DNA of 64,000 nt from Owenia fusiformis (taxonomy: Eukaryota; Annelida; Polychaeta; Sabellida; Oweniidae): NCBI GenBank assembly GCA_903813345.2, contig CAIIXF020000008.1, positions 13,748,822-13,812,821 of the forward strand, written 5' to 3'. The notes beneath the pieces are model-generated. The model had not been told where the DNA came from and did not search any database. It saw only the letters and a program-made list of their open reading frames with translations. The position numbers and the translations under genes were made by a program. Shown here in pieces: positions 32,439-43,163 of the stretch; position 1 is the first letter of the stretch; each line of letters opens with the position of its first letter.

Positions 32439-32635
32439 AAAAAGAAATATTACATCAAATTATTTAGATTTAAGATTTAAGTTTTAGTTTTGAAGAGCAC
32501 GCTACCAAGAAAGATATTAAAACATTGAATATAAAGATTACTGTAGAAATCAAAGAAGGAAAAGGACTTGAATAAAATGAATCAATAAGGAAATAAAGAT
32601 TTTGTGTTACATTGTCTTATAATAAAAGACTAACA
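32439..32635 (+). repeat. LTR-A3, right part
   Basis: Continues LTR-A3 from the TATA region to CTAACA, with AATAAA in 'ggaaataaagattttg' (about 32590). The junction to the internal region (taaca/caatgaacttgaaag) is identical to that of LTR-A2 at 19158. Confidence 0.85.
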
Positions 32636-33066
32636 CAATGAACTTGAAAGTGCACAACAAACCGATCCTTCACTGAGTAAAATTATAGAATGGAAAATCA
32701 TGGGAGTACGTCCAAAATGGGAAGATATATCACCATTATCTTATCTAAATATTAATGATACAGGATTACTTCAGCAAATATGCGGAAGCTATTCCCTTGC
32801 AAAACATAGAAGCAGTAACTGTTACAAGACCTTTTATAGATGGATTTATATCTAAATTTGATGTGCCACCTTCACTTCAACAGATTATTAGTGGACCTTA
32901 TTATATTACAGAAAAGCTCAGTGACTTAGTTTACGTCATAAGGAAGAACAGACACAACAAAGTTGAAGTTATTAACAACAACAGAATGAAACTGTACCAT
33001 CAACGAAGTTAGGATGACCCCATCGTAGAAATATAGTAAACAAAAGTAAAACTGGATTAAAACGAC
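32636..33066 (+). pseudogene. pol: pol stub and first integrase fragment (copy 3)
   Basis: Same linker as copy 2 ('LSKIIEWKIMGVRPKWED', 32672-32730), then a direct jump to the integrase core fragment ('YFSKYAEAIPLQNIEAVTV') that lacks the second Asp and the Glu. It ends with 'VINNNRMKLYHQRS' and a stop at 33010-33012. Confidence 0.7.
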
Positions 33067-33067
33067 A

Positions 33068-33241
33068 ATGTATCCTTACATAATACTCACAAACCCATCC
33101 GTAAGATCTTCCAAAATTAGAGAAATAAAAGACATTTTGAAATACTTAAAGAAAGAAACAGAAGAACTTCACAAGGCATTTGTTGAAAGGGTACATTTTA
33201 GCAAAATGCTTTCAAAATTCATTTCACTCAGTGTACAGTAA
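33068..33241 (+). CDS. Small leucine-rich accessory ORF, copy 3
   Basis: 57 codons, ATG to TAA, open. It differs from the 20476 copy by a few residues (for example YIILTNPSV for YMIRTDPSV, and ERV for EWV) and extends three residues further (SVQ). The substitutions leave the heptad leucines in place. See the entry at 20476 for layout and context. Confidence 0.5.
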   Translation: MYPYIILTNPSVRSSKIREIKDILKYLKKETEELHKAFVERVHFSKMLSKFISLSVQ

Positions 33242-33860
33242 GGAAAACATCCAGCGAAACACCTTAAAGTTAAAATGAAATCATATCATGTAGGATATCC
33301 ACTAGAGAGAGTAGGAATGGATATTCTTGGCCCTATTAGGAGAAGTCGTCATTATAAAAATAAGTAAATATTAATGATACATGATTACTTCAGCAAATAT
33401 GCAGAAGCTATTCCCTTACAAAACATAGAAGCAGGAACTGTTACAAGAGTTTTTATAGATGGATTTATATCTAAATTTGGTGTGCCACTTTCACTTCAAC
33501 AGATTATTTGTGGACCTTAATATGTTCAGAAAAGCTCGGTGACTTAGTTTATGTCATAAGGAAGAACAAACACAGCAAAGTGGAAGTTATTAACAACAAC
33601 AGAATGAAACTGTAACAACGAAGTGAGAATGACCCCATAGTAGAAATATAGTAAAAAAAGTAAAACTGGATTAAGACGACAATGTATCCTTACATAATAC
33701 TCACAAACCCATCCGTGAGATCTTCCAAAATTAGAGAAATAAAAGACATTTTGAAAAACCTTAAAGAAAGAAACAGAAGAACTTCACAAGTCATTTGTTG
33801 AATGGGTACATTTTAGCAAAATGCTTTCAAAATTCATTTCACTCAATGAACAGTAAGGAA
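33242..33860 (+). pseudogene. pol: Second integrase fragment and block B (copy 3)
   Basis: Repeats 'GYPLERVGMDILGPIRRSRH' and the integrase core fragment (33300-33540), now with frameshifts (33518). The fourth copy of the small leucine-rich ORF follows (ATG 33682), broken by an extra C near 33764. Together with 32755-33241 it forms a direct duplication of about 620 bp inside copy 3. Confidence 0.7.
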
Positions 33861-34167
33861 AAGTATTTTGAGTACTATATAGTACTGCTTACTGCAGCAG
33901 ATTATTATTTAATTATTTACTTTTAAAGTGATTTTTTGGTTACGAAACATATTTAAATAAATTTAAAGTGGTATACTGTCAAAGTGATTACTTGCTAATG
34001 GATTACTGATTATAGTTATCTGATATTAAAGTTATTTATTGGTTTTAAAGCAGAATTAACAATCCAATACTTTGATTGCAAGGAGCAACTAAATTCAATC
34101 AAGGAGTGGGCGAGGCATGTCTTCAACACTCATAGAGGACATCTACATTGCGCGACGTGTGATTTAA

Positions 34168-34762
34168 AGTAACTTTCTATGATTTCATCTAAAAATTAAA
34201 ACCCTTGGAAATACTAAATATGGTTTAAGTGCCATATATAAAATATTGTTTCAGAAATATTGTGGATCAAAATGAAAAAAAAACAAAAATAAAGAATAAA
34301 AATATGTTCCACCCGTGGGATTTGAACCCAGATCTTTTGGAATAAAAGTCTGAAGTCTGAGCGGAAACTCTAACCACTACACCACAGTGTCAAAGCTTTC
34401 TGAAGAAAGAAATTCTTTATGTATATAATCATGGACGAAAAAAGTCTTATTTACATGCTTTAATTTCTTGAAAATGATCAGCATTACTACTAATAATAAC
34501 ATTTTGCATGTCTGAGTAAGTATTTTGATCTACATTTAGGATAAATATTGTTTTATTTAGTTTTCATTTTGGGTATGACTTCCTGTCAAAACAGTGTTAA
34601 AAATGCAAGGCTCAACAAAAAAATTCAGTTAGAAAATGATATATATCCTTTGATCAGCTGTTTTTGGCACCTGAACTCATCCTACTAGAAAGGTAAGAGC
34701 ATTTTCTTGAGACATATGGCTCGAAATCTCAAATTTCTCCTTCTAAGTCTAAGAAAGACACT
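34168..34762. mobile_element. TTAA-flanked insertion carrying a tRNA-like sequence
   Basis: Flanked by TTTAA (34163-34167 and 34762-34766). Copy 2 has the empty site at 20959-20963. Ends are weakly inverted (AGTaaCTTTCT / AGAAAGacACT). TTAA duplication fits piggyBac-type MITEs. A tRNA-derived, SINE-like block lies inside on the minus strand. Confidence 0.7.
34306..34391 (-). repeat. tRNA-derived SINE-like or tRNA-pseudogene block
   Basis: Read on the minus strand it has a box A-like TGGTGTAGTGG and a perfect box B GGTTCAAATCC about 45 bases apart, the internal RNA polymerase III promoter of tRNAs. The acceptor ends do not pair well and the anticodon arm is irregular (CTTTT/AAAAG around a 5-base loop). 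It is therefore not called as a functional tRNA. Confidence 0.6.
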
Positions 34763-34886
34763 TTAACGGTGCCAATTAAGAACTTACAGGCAGGCTGCTG
34801 TCATATCATGGATTACCAAACATCTGTACAAAAAAATCTATCATCTACTTCGAAAACATCTTCCCATCGAATTTCTATCGGGGACG

Positions 34887-35870
34887 ATGCCGTTTTTGAA
34901 AAAGTGGAACAGTGGAAATAATGGCTCAGACAAAGAAGAAACGTTGCAGAACACTTCTAATAAGACCAAAACTAAATCTCCAAATCCTGCTAAACCCAAA
35001 ACTGACTTTAAATTTAGTTATTGGCCAACAACTGAAAGAATTTCCCCAGAGGCAAAACATATGGCCCCATTGACGTTCTTGTTTTTAAGACCCAACAATG
35101 GTGTACTATTCCACTGAGATGGAGTTTTGTACTTTTCTGAAGAGACATTCTTTTCTACTGTCGTTTTGGCTTGGCTGAGAGAAATTGCAAATAATACTGG
35201 ATTACTACCATGCGTCGACACGCAAACCTTATTAGAATCGATATACCACAAGATGTTAGCCTTAGTTTCTTTGACTAAGCACGATATATTAGATTTAAAT
35301 CAAAAATTATAAATCAAATTATAACATCAGTATCAAGGATAATAAAAACTACACTACCCACTATCTCCAATAAAAGGACCTGAAAAGGACTAATTAATGC
35401 AATAGGAAGTGCATCAAAATGTTTATGGCCAGTGACGTTGATAAATTGGCAAGAATTGTTCAGCATTTAGAATGACAAAACAAAAATTAGCAAAATCTTC
35501 ATCACATCTTCAAAAAGGAGTACTTCATGTAGCAAAGATTATGGACAACAAAAGCGATGACGTCATCCATAAACTATCTACACATCATCAAGGAACCTAT
35601 TTTTTTAAATAATCTGTCGCACGCCATGCTGGACAATGAAAATCGTTTGAACATTCTTTTGGAACACACTGACTTGGTTGCTGAAAAACGTCTTATCTAA
35701 TTGATATCCTCAACTACCATAATGAACTTATTCAATCTGGAAAAAACATTTTCGACAATTGGATCACAAGTATTTTCGACAATTGGATTACAAGTATAGA
35801 AAAATTGTTAGTTGGACATATGATTTGGTCTCAAAATATATCTAAGGTAGATATGATGTGTGCTCCTTGT
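34887..35870 (+). pseudogene. env: F-type envelope, N-terminal and middle parts (copy 3)
   Basis: Close homologue of 21062-21873. A stop at 35115-35117 and several shifts break it (35312, 35382). Part of the fusion-peptide-coding region is deleted near 35419. Unlike copy 2, it continues after 35690 into its own lineage ('LIDILNYHNELIQSGKNIFD', with a ~20-base tandem duplication near 35753-35790). That shows what copy 2 lost by recombination. It ends where family-B sequence begins (about 35871). Confidence 0.65.
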
Positions 35871-36025
35871 GTTTATTCATTTCTGCTCTGGAATGTTTAG
35901 CATAACTAGATTGTTTACCATTTCTGTATTTGTTCTAGATTTTTTTCTGCAAATATACCTATATAACTTTCAATCTGACATGGAGGTCCTAAGAAGGGGG
36001 TTTGCCGTGTGCCAGGAGGACATAT
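35871..36025 (+). repeat. 3'-internal end of family B (polypurine region)
   Basis: 'tttctgctctggaatgtttagcataac' through 'ggaggtcctaagaagggggttYgccgtgtgccaggaggac' is repeated at 39790-39943. It carries the purine-rich CCTAAGAAGGGGG before LTR-B1, so it is the end of a family-B internal region joined to env of copy 3. Confidence 0.7.
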
Positions 36026-37746
36026 TGTGACAAAGTTTAATATTTAGTTCATAGATTTTTTGAAACTTAGGTCATAATAATCTTGAATACTCTACATATT
36101 GCTTACAAATACAGAAATCTTAAGATAAATACTTCTGTTGTGCTGATATCATCATAACGGCAGAATGTTTTGGGAACTGGCAGCTTTGTTTACTGTAGAC
36201 ATTGAAGATGCATCATTTCTTGGCATGTGAATGTAAACAACTTTCGAACAAGACATCATGATGTAAAACAAGAAAAAACTTCTTTGGATGTTGCAGAATG
36301 CTAAAGTTAAACTTAAATAAAAGGATATCTTGCATTCAATTGAGCATGTTTTATAGTAAAGACTGATGGTAGATTTGACAGGTAAATCACATAACCAATG
36401 GCAAGAAGTGGTTCCAAGAAAGGGGGAAGTCTTGTCTATTGAGTGACAGTATAAATTTGAATGTAGCCAAGAAGCTATCATATTCAATTAATGATGTTTT
36501 GTCTTGCTTCCATAGATTCATAAACGTATTGGTACGTAATGATGTCATTTTTGTTTTGTAAAACAATAGGATATGATAAATTGATGGGTGATGATGTACA
36601 AATTGACCAAAAACCAGTATTTTGTCGGTGAAATTTACATTTCGATATACGAAAAACATTGTGATGTAATTGTATAAAAAAAATTATTGTTAAAAATATT
36701 ATAAAACATGCATTTTGAAGAGATAATGACTTAATGGTTTAAATGAGTACGGTAAAACGTTCATGAGAATTGCCTGAACAGAGGTTCTGGGATTCAGTTA
36801 CTTATCTTACCTGTCTCAAAAGTTTCAACAAAAACTGAAATAAATGGGAACTTTTCAACTTTTTAGAAAATAATGTGGGCAGAAATCTGGCATGTTGATA
36901 ATTAATTTCATATACTTTTTCATACTTCTTTCCTGCCAATTCTTGTCAATGGGTTTTTAAGGGATTTTATTGGATAAGACCCCTTATTTTGGCGGGGCCC
37001 ACATAAAAATGGGTATAAAAGGGGCAATTTTGTCTGAAATCCTAAGAATCTCGTCTCACTAAATCGTGTATCAGGAAAGGAAGGAACAAAACAGAAGAAC
37101 AAGAACTGTAAGTTTTAAAAAGATTATCACTAGTTTTCGATTTTGGAGAAAAGATTTAAAACACAAAAATTTGAATACAACATCTTTTGGAAATAACTTG
37201 TTAGAATTATGGAAAACAATTCTGACTAAGTTTTGTTTCTTCTTAAATAACAATAATAAGACATTTGATTTTATATCACTTAAGATTTGTAAATGATTTG
37301 ATAAGAACATATATTCTGCTATATTATATTGTTATTGCAAAAGAAGTTTGACAGTTTTCTGTACTTATAAGATTTTAGAAAATCATTGTTAAATACATTC
37401 AGCATTAACTTGAGGTTTCGCATAAACAATTTAATTTTAAAGGAATCTCACTTAGATAAGAGTCAGTTTGATTTTGAATATAAAAATATCAGTTATCAGT
37501 TATAAGTTTATAAAAATGAATTTCGCTTGGGATCTCAAATTATGTTAGAAACATATATATATATTTGGAATTTATTCACTTTGAATCTTCAAGTTTAGAC
37601 ATTCTGTCTATGGAATTTCCTTAGAATTTTGATGAGTTGATTTTGAATTAAAGAGATTTGGTTTTAATATTTAAAAATAAATATTGTTCAAACTTCAACC
37701 TTTCTTTTGTCTTTTGGTGACATCAATCAGGGGTAACTTTGCCACA
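36026..37746 (+). repeat. LTR-B1
   Basis: About 1.7 kb. Starts TGTGACAAAGTT and ends AACTTTGCCACA, an imperfect inverted repeat. It contains a canonical TATA box TATAAAAGG at 37014-37022 and AATAAA at 37676-37681. The first ~240 bp recur at 45870-46110. The small ORFs inside on both strands have no motif. It is followed by a PBS-like sequence and gag. Confidence 0.75.
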
Positions 37747-37748
37747 AT

Positions 37749-37766
37749 TGGTGGCAGTGGTGGGAT
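37749..37766 (+). other. Primer-binding site of family B
   Basis: TGGTGGCAGTGGTGGGAT starts two bases after the LTR-B1 end. The first nine bases are shared with the family-A site at 2255. Confidence 0.65.
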
Positions 37767-38030
37767 ATATTTGTTAGAGCAGAGCTCTAACTGATAACCA
37801 AAAATTCCGTGGGAAGTTATAGTATGGTTGATGTTGCACTTAACATAGAATATGTGTCTTTATCAAAAAAATAAAATAAATAAATTAATTAATTAAAAAA
37901 ATAGAGAAAAACTTATTTCAACAAATCTTGATCTTTGGCTAACACCTTTTCAATTAGAAAAAAAAAATTAACTCTTTTGAGAAGAGATTTTCATCCAGTC
38001 TGATTGGATCTGCAGACATTGTTCAACTAA

Positions 38031-39215
38031 ATGGCCACACCTGAGATTAAATCGGTTGAAGATCTGGAGACAGAGCGTGTCAAAGAAGAAATGTCGAATA
38101 CCGGTCCACCTCATGAGGTCCACGCTCCAAAAGAGACTAACATGGACAAACAAGAAGATCATGATAGTGATGTAATTGAGCTCACAGGGGTTGTTGAAGA
38201 AGATAAGTCCGTGGACGAACTTTTCCTACAAGCCAGCAAGGATATTGAATGTGAGGAGGAAGAGGTACAGCAGCGAAAGGATGCCTTCTTAGCTCATGAA
38301 AGAAGTATGCAGTCAATGCTTGATGCCTCGAAGAATCGGGAAATGATGATGCAGGATAATATCAAAGAATTTCGAAATAGAGAAGTGGACATGATAAACA
38401 TCATCATCGATCTACAGATCCAAACAGTTGGGCTACAGGAAAACCTACTCAAAGGCTTAGTAACATCAACCCCTACAGCTGCAAAGCAAGTGCTGGAATC
38501 TGATAGGGAAGTCCTGGAGCCAAAACAAACACTGACAAAAGCTGGTGTAGATGCATCAACGGGAGCAGTCCCCAAGAAGAAGGCAGTCAATTTTTAAACC
38601 TACCCTGTCGCCATGGGGGAAGCGACGTCCAATTCCCTACAAATGGAAAGGCCTTCCACTACAGATGCCACCAAGAAGGCACACCAATATTTTTGGACTG
38701 AGGAACGACAATTACCTGCAGGGGATGCCACCAAGAAGGCACACCAATATTCTTGGACTGAGGAACAACCTGACCCGGATGATATCCACCAAGAAGGCAC
38801 ACCAATATTTTTGGCCTGAGGAACGGCAATTACCTACGGGGTATGCCACTAAGAAGGCACACCAATACTACAGACGCCAATAAAGAGGCGAATCATTATC
38901 CTTTAAATGACAGACAATAGAACAAAGATGAAATGCAAGACCTTTCGTCAGACAAACGATGGTTGCCAGAAGTCACATCCAAACGTGAAGTACCAAACAC
39001 AAATGAGCACATTGAGAAGCAGAAAGCCAAGAAACCGGCTGAATATAATGATTCGACATCGTGGCAAGACTTCAAATGCCACTTCAAAATGGTCTCAGCG
39101 TCTAATAATTGGGATGAAACAACAAATGCCCTTGAACTGGCAACCACTTCAAGAGGACTGGTATTGGGTATATTTTCTGATATAAGTGACGCAGATAGAC
39201 GTGCTTCAACTGTTT
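38031..39215 (+). pseudogene. gag: Gag of family B with 20-residue repeats
   Basis: ATG 38031 opens 188 codons of acidic, coiled-coil-rich protein ('VDELFLQASKDIECEEEEVQ'). After a stop at 38595-38597, four copies of a 57-60-bp repeat (38660-38880) encode units like DATKKAHQYFWTEERQLPAG. From 38933 the capsid domain begins with 'PAEYNDSTSWQDFKCHF' and 'NALELATTSRGLVLGIFSDI', matching gag of copy 1. It is cut off at about 39215 and runs into an accessory ORF. It has stops and shifts. Confidence 0.8.
38660..38880 (+). repeat. 60-bp in-frame tandem repeat in family-B gag
   Basis: Four units with 'ccaccaagaaggcacaccaa' at their core, spaced 60, 57-58 and 60 bases. The length is a multiple of three (20 codons), so copy-number change would keep the Gag frame. 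One unit is shortened and shifts the frame. Confidence 0.8.
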
Positions 39216-39770
39216 GACCATATGCTAGAAGCTCATGATATGATGCCTAGTGTCCTATACAATTCAAACAAACTTATCCAAGAAGAGCCAATACAACTAG
39301 AATTAGAAGAGGACGAATACATTATCGTGGATGAGCTATCGTTACCATCAGTATCAGTATCTTATCTCTCCATCGACAATATAGAGGTTGGTCTGCTGTC
39401 ATCCGTGGATTCGAACTATAGTACTGACTACAAGCAGTTACCAGGGGATTTCTTTCCCGAATAAATACAGAAAAATGTTGAACAAGGACCTACTTTTTGT
39501 AGAATTTACCAAATGGACTATTTTAATCCGGCCGTGCAGTACTATCACCTGCTCACGCATAGTGAAGACAATCCACTGAAATGCGCGATAGGTCTGACCA
39601 TCTTTGAAGATGGTCAGGCATTTGCCTTACATTTTTTAAGCCAAAACACCACCACTAGGCTTTTACATTACAGATGCTTGTCTTCATACTGCTGTGCTGG
39701 TTTAGGATGGGTCAAGGGATGCTACGACCAGAAGAGGGGCTACTCTTCCAGTCAGAAGGGATGTTGACAA
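39187..39770 (+). pseudogene. Family-B accessory zinc-finger protein
   Basis: The frame 39186-39464 starts inside the gag end. It holds 'LQLFDHMLEAHDMMPS', like the accessory ORF of copy 1, followed by a strongly acidic part ('QLELEEDEYIIVDEL'). In later frames a C2H2-like unit appears (39590-39640: CAIGLTIFEDGQAFALHF, with the second Cys changed to Gly). A family-B polypurine region follows at 39895. The internal deletion from gag to this gene removes pro, pol and env. Confidence 0.6.
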
Positions 39771-39789
39771 CTCACAAGAATGTCTTCCA

Positions 39790-39943
39790 CGGATTTCTGC
39801 TCTGGAATATTTGGCATAACCAGATTGTTTACCATTTCTGTATTTGTTCTAGATGTTTTCTTGCCAATAGACCTATATAAACTTTCAATCTGACATGGAG
39901 GTCCTAAGAAGGGGGTTCGCCGTGTGCCAGGAGGACATACTGT
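39790..39943 (+). repeat. Family-B polypurine region, second copy
   Basis: Repeats 35880-36022, including CCTAAGAAGGGGG and 'gccgtgtgccaggaggac'. No LTR-B follows; the sequence changes at about 39944, so the 3' LTR is missing. Confidence 0.7.
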
Positions 39944-40690
39944 TGTTGCTGCGTACGTTGTAGAGTGTAGACGTATCTGATAAGTATGCAAGTTCTCCAA
40001 AGAAAAAACCATAGAGAACGCTTAAGTAGAATATTTGAGTGCAAAGTTTAGGGCAGTTGTCGGATAAGAATTTGAGGAGGCCCTCCAAATGGCGGGTTTA
40101 GACGATTCCATCCTTTATTTAAGGGTTGCGTTACATGTTGCAATATGTCTAGCCAATGAGAGAGGAATCCAATAGAGGGATATCCTCCAAGATAATGATG
40201 AAGAGACTGATAAAAGCGCACAAGCTGATAACAAGCTTTGATTATTTGTTCATTTCCCTTTTCCTGTTCTTCGCATGGTTCTATTCATTTTCAATTTTTG
40301 ATAAGCTGCTGCCTTTACGTACTTGTGCAGCGATTGTATGCATTTTATTCAGCAAGATTATATTTATTTTTGCAATTGTACTGGTGATTACAAGGTGTGA
40401 AACGGTGAATATGAGGTTAGATGGTCATGCACAATGGCTGAAAGATGGAGAATAAAAGGATATCTGCTGGCTTGCTAACGTTATCGCTATCCATCAAACT
40501 CTTATATGTTAAACTTAGAAGACGCATGGCTAAGTTGGCCGTGAGAATCACAAAGAAATTGGTCTTTTTACAAAGGAGTTTAGATGATAAGGCCTGAATG
40601 TTTACAATAGACGGCAACGTACTTTAGCATATTTTATGCTGTTGATTTCTTGATCATAAACATACATTTTATATTATATATCATAAATAT
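39944..40690. other. Unassigned; ORF with hydrophobic segments
   Basis: No family recognised. The 99-codon frame 40156-40455 has two strongly hydrophobic stretches ('YLFISLFLFFAWFYSFSIFD' and 'IVCILFSKIIFIFAIVLVIT') and could be a small membrane protein or part of the 5' region of the Penelope-like element. There is no second copy to test it. Confidence 0.3.
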
Positions 40691-41987
40691 TTCAAACGAA
40701 GAGTGGGATGCTCTTTTGGAAATAAAAGAAAATAAAAACTTATTGAAAGAAGAGGCTGACTAGGGGAATGCAGTAGTTATAATGGATAGAGAATTCCATA
40801 GAAAGGCCAGCACAAATGAACTCAAGGGTGATATACATAATTTTTGTCGTAAATCACAACTTCAAGAATACTTTTTTTTGACAAGGAGTATATCAATGAT
40901 GATTCAACTGTAAAACCAAAGAGTAAATTTGTACCACCTAAAGTACTAATTCTACTTTTAATAACTATGTTAATAGTATCGAGCAAAATGTTGAAACAAT
41001 ACAATATAATATAACGGAGTCTGTTTGTTATAATTTCAAGCATTATTTGGATGATGTATTTATAACATGGCCATACGGAATTAATGACCTCCGGTTATTC
41101 ATCAACGTATTAAACGACATTTATAAAAGCATACAATATACACACGAAATTAGTGAACACTCAATTCCATTTTTGTATATAGTAGTAATAAAAGAAGGAA
41201 CGACGATTAAAACAGATGTTTATCATAAAAAGACCGACATGATGCAGTATTTGGATTATAAATCATGTCATCCATGGCATACACAAAACAATATAACGTA
41301 TTATAACCTAGCAAGAAGAATAGTTTGCATTTGTTCGGATGATAATACGAAAATTGAAAGATTGAGAAACCTTTCGATTGTACTAAGAAAACTACCCTAC
41401 ACAGATAATAAATTATGCAATTACTAAAGCGAATGGATGAAACAGACAAGGCCTCTAGTAGACCTCTGTCGAATAATGATGTTTTGACTTTTGTATGACA
41501 TTTAATCAACTTAATCCTGATGTATTCTCTAATGTTAGGAAAACGGGTGATAAAATGGAAAAAGATGGAACACTAAATAGCATATTTAAAACAATGAATT
41601 ATAAATAGTAAAAGGAAACCACAAAATGTTAAAGCAATCGTCCCACAATCTAAATTTAAAAATGACATTACCCAAGTGAAACCAATGATACAAAAATGTG
41701 GCGATAAACGATGTGTGTGCTGCAATCACATTGAAACAAAGGCTCATTATAAAAAAAGGAAAAATAATATACCTAAAATTGCAATGGACTGTAATTCGAA
41801 GGATATCCTATATGATAATGGTATGTGTGAGTTGCGGAGAGATTTATATCGCCAAACAGGTGATTGTCTCCGTAACCGAGTCCCAGTGCACAGACAGCAA
41901 ATTAGAGACGAAGGAAACAGATGGATACAGACAGATGAGTTGAATGATGACGAAGCAATTTTTACGGTATATTATCTCTATTATTAA
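40691..41987 (+). pseudogene. Penelope-like element: RT and GIY-YIG endonuclease remnants
   Basis: The frames in order are 'EEWDALLEIKENKNLLKEEA' and 'GNAVVIMDREF' (RT start, 40699-40800), 'HYLDDVFITWPYG' with the YxDD catalytic box (41041-41079), 'IPFLYIVVIKEGTTIKTDVY' and 'CHPWHTQNNITYYNLARRI' (41160-41330). After stops, the C-terminal 'CGDKRCVCC' and the GIY-YIG-type 'RQTGDCLRNRVPVHRQQIRD' (41848-41907) follow. This RT plus GIY-YIG order is specific to Penelope-like elements. Several stops and frameshifts, with the early RT largely deleted (40860-41010), make it dead. Confidence 0.8.
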
Positions 41988-41989
41988 AT

Positions 41990-42640
41990 GAAGAAATAAG
42001 TAAATGCATTTGCCATTTTGCGATATATTTCAGCTGTTACTTTTGATTATCAAAGGAGAAGTTAGAAGATGTTGTTTTGCGAGACAAGAAATCCGAGTTT
42101 CACGAGGTGAAAGAGAGGTGGCTACCAAGAACTGGTACCCCCATGAAAAGAGAATCCCTGGGTTTTAAAATTGAATATGAGGTAAGTAATTGGTTAATTA
42201 ATTTCATTTTTTTATTTTTTATTTTTGTTTCTATCGCTGAAATTTCAATGATCCAAAAACGTCTTTGGTGTAAGTGTAATTTCACCCTCCTGAGGAATGT
42301 GCTTGTATTGTTATCAAGCGCTAAAAATTAGTATTCCTTTATATTTAAATACATTAATTAGTCATTTAATTTCCTTATACAATTCCAGGGTACCGAAATG
42401 GCGACTTTGTGTACTAAAACATACTGTGTGTACGACGAATCCAAAAATACCTCAAAATTCAGCTGCAAGGGGATCAATAAAAGCTGTTAAAACAATCCAA
42501 TGGCAACATATACTAAAGTGTTGGACGCTGGTTATCATGAAACTGGACGAAACATTGTGTTTAGACCTTTAAATAACTCTATGTTAACATATACTCAGGA
42601 ACGTATAGGGTTCAGTTATTCAGAGCCTCTAGACCTCGTT
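41990..42640. other. Unassigned
   Basis: AT-rich sequence after the Penelope-like element. It may include its 3' end. No domain was recognised in the short ORFs (42077-42331, 42297-42572). Confidence 0.35.
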
Positions 42641-42739
42641 CTGAGGCCTCCAGATGCAGATTCTTGAACCATCGCTATTTGTTACACGTGTGGAGCGATT
42701 AACTAAAAATATTATGGAACATATGTGCGTCATCCATAT

Positions 42740-42985
42740 AACCATTAGTGTGGCACTGTATGAACAGCAATTGTGGAGAAGATGGAGACCAAGCCAAGAG
42801 AGGGGGGCACAAACGGGGACTGTAAACCTGTCTAGCTCTGCAGTAAACAATACTCCACCAAGCCAACTGAACCATCAAGCTGCTGGGAACCAAAATAATC
42901 CAACAAATCCTACACATGGGACTAATAATGGACAATCATTACAAACTCAAGTTACAGGAATAAGTTTAGGAAAGGGTAGACGTTA
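42740..42985 (+). pseudogene. Family-F gag N-terminal fragment
   Basis: 'LWRRWRPSQERGAQTGT' followed by an Asn/Gln/Ser/Pro-rich tail ends at TAA 42984-42986. The same start occurs at 59272-59330 ('VWRRLGPTEDRGTQTD') and 58586-58640 ('IWRWVCPTKDRGTQTE'). It is probably the N-terminal region of a gag from a third LTR family (F). Confidence 0.5.
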
Positions 42986-42990
42986 AATAA

Positions 42991-43163
42991 GTTTCGTTCA
43001 GTTTCATCATCGTGTTCGCTCATACATATTACTCATCTATTAATCTCATTTACTCACCTTATTTAACTATTATAATCTGTATCATATTAATCACATATAA
43101 TTACCCTCTACATGACCCATACCCACATACTTTGATACGTTCTACCTTATTTCAGGGACACCC
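42991..43163 (+). repeat. Intron-like conserved block, copy 1
   Basis: 'tcatcatcgtgttcgctcatacatattactcatc' and 'atttactcaccttatttaac', ending in a pyrimidine-rich 'taccttatttcag'. It is homologous to 48003-48100 and 59525-59616, each ending near an AG or ttcag site. This suggests a spliced intron of family F. Confidence 0.5.

Larger units (their letters stand above)
34063..34930 (+). pseudogene. C2H2 accessory ORF, copy 3 (interrupted)
   Basis: Homologous to 20858-21149. The start codon is mutated (atccaatac for atggaatgc). The finger region is kept to 34163, then a 595-bp insertion (34168-34762) splits the second CxxC unit. The remainder continues from 34763, with a ~26-base extra stretch at 34832, into the region that overlaps env. 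Confidence 0.65.

Noticed and set aside
34306-34391. Functional tRNA gene
   Set aside because: Box A and box B are present, but acceptor pairing and the anticodon arm are poor, and it lies inside a transposon-like insertion.
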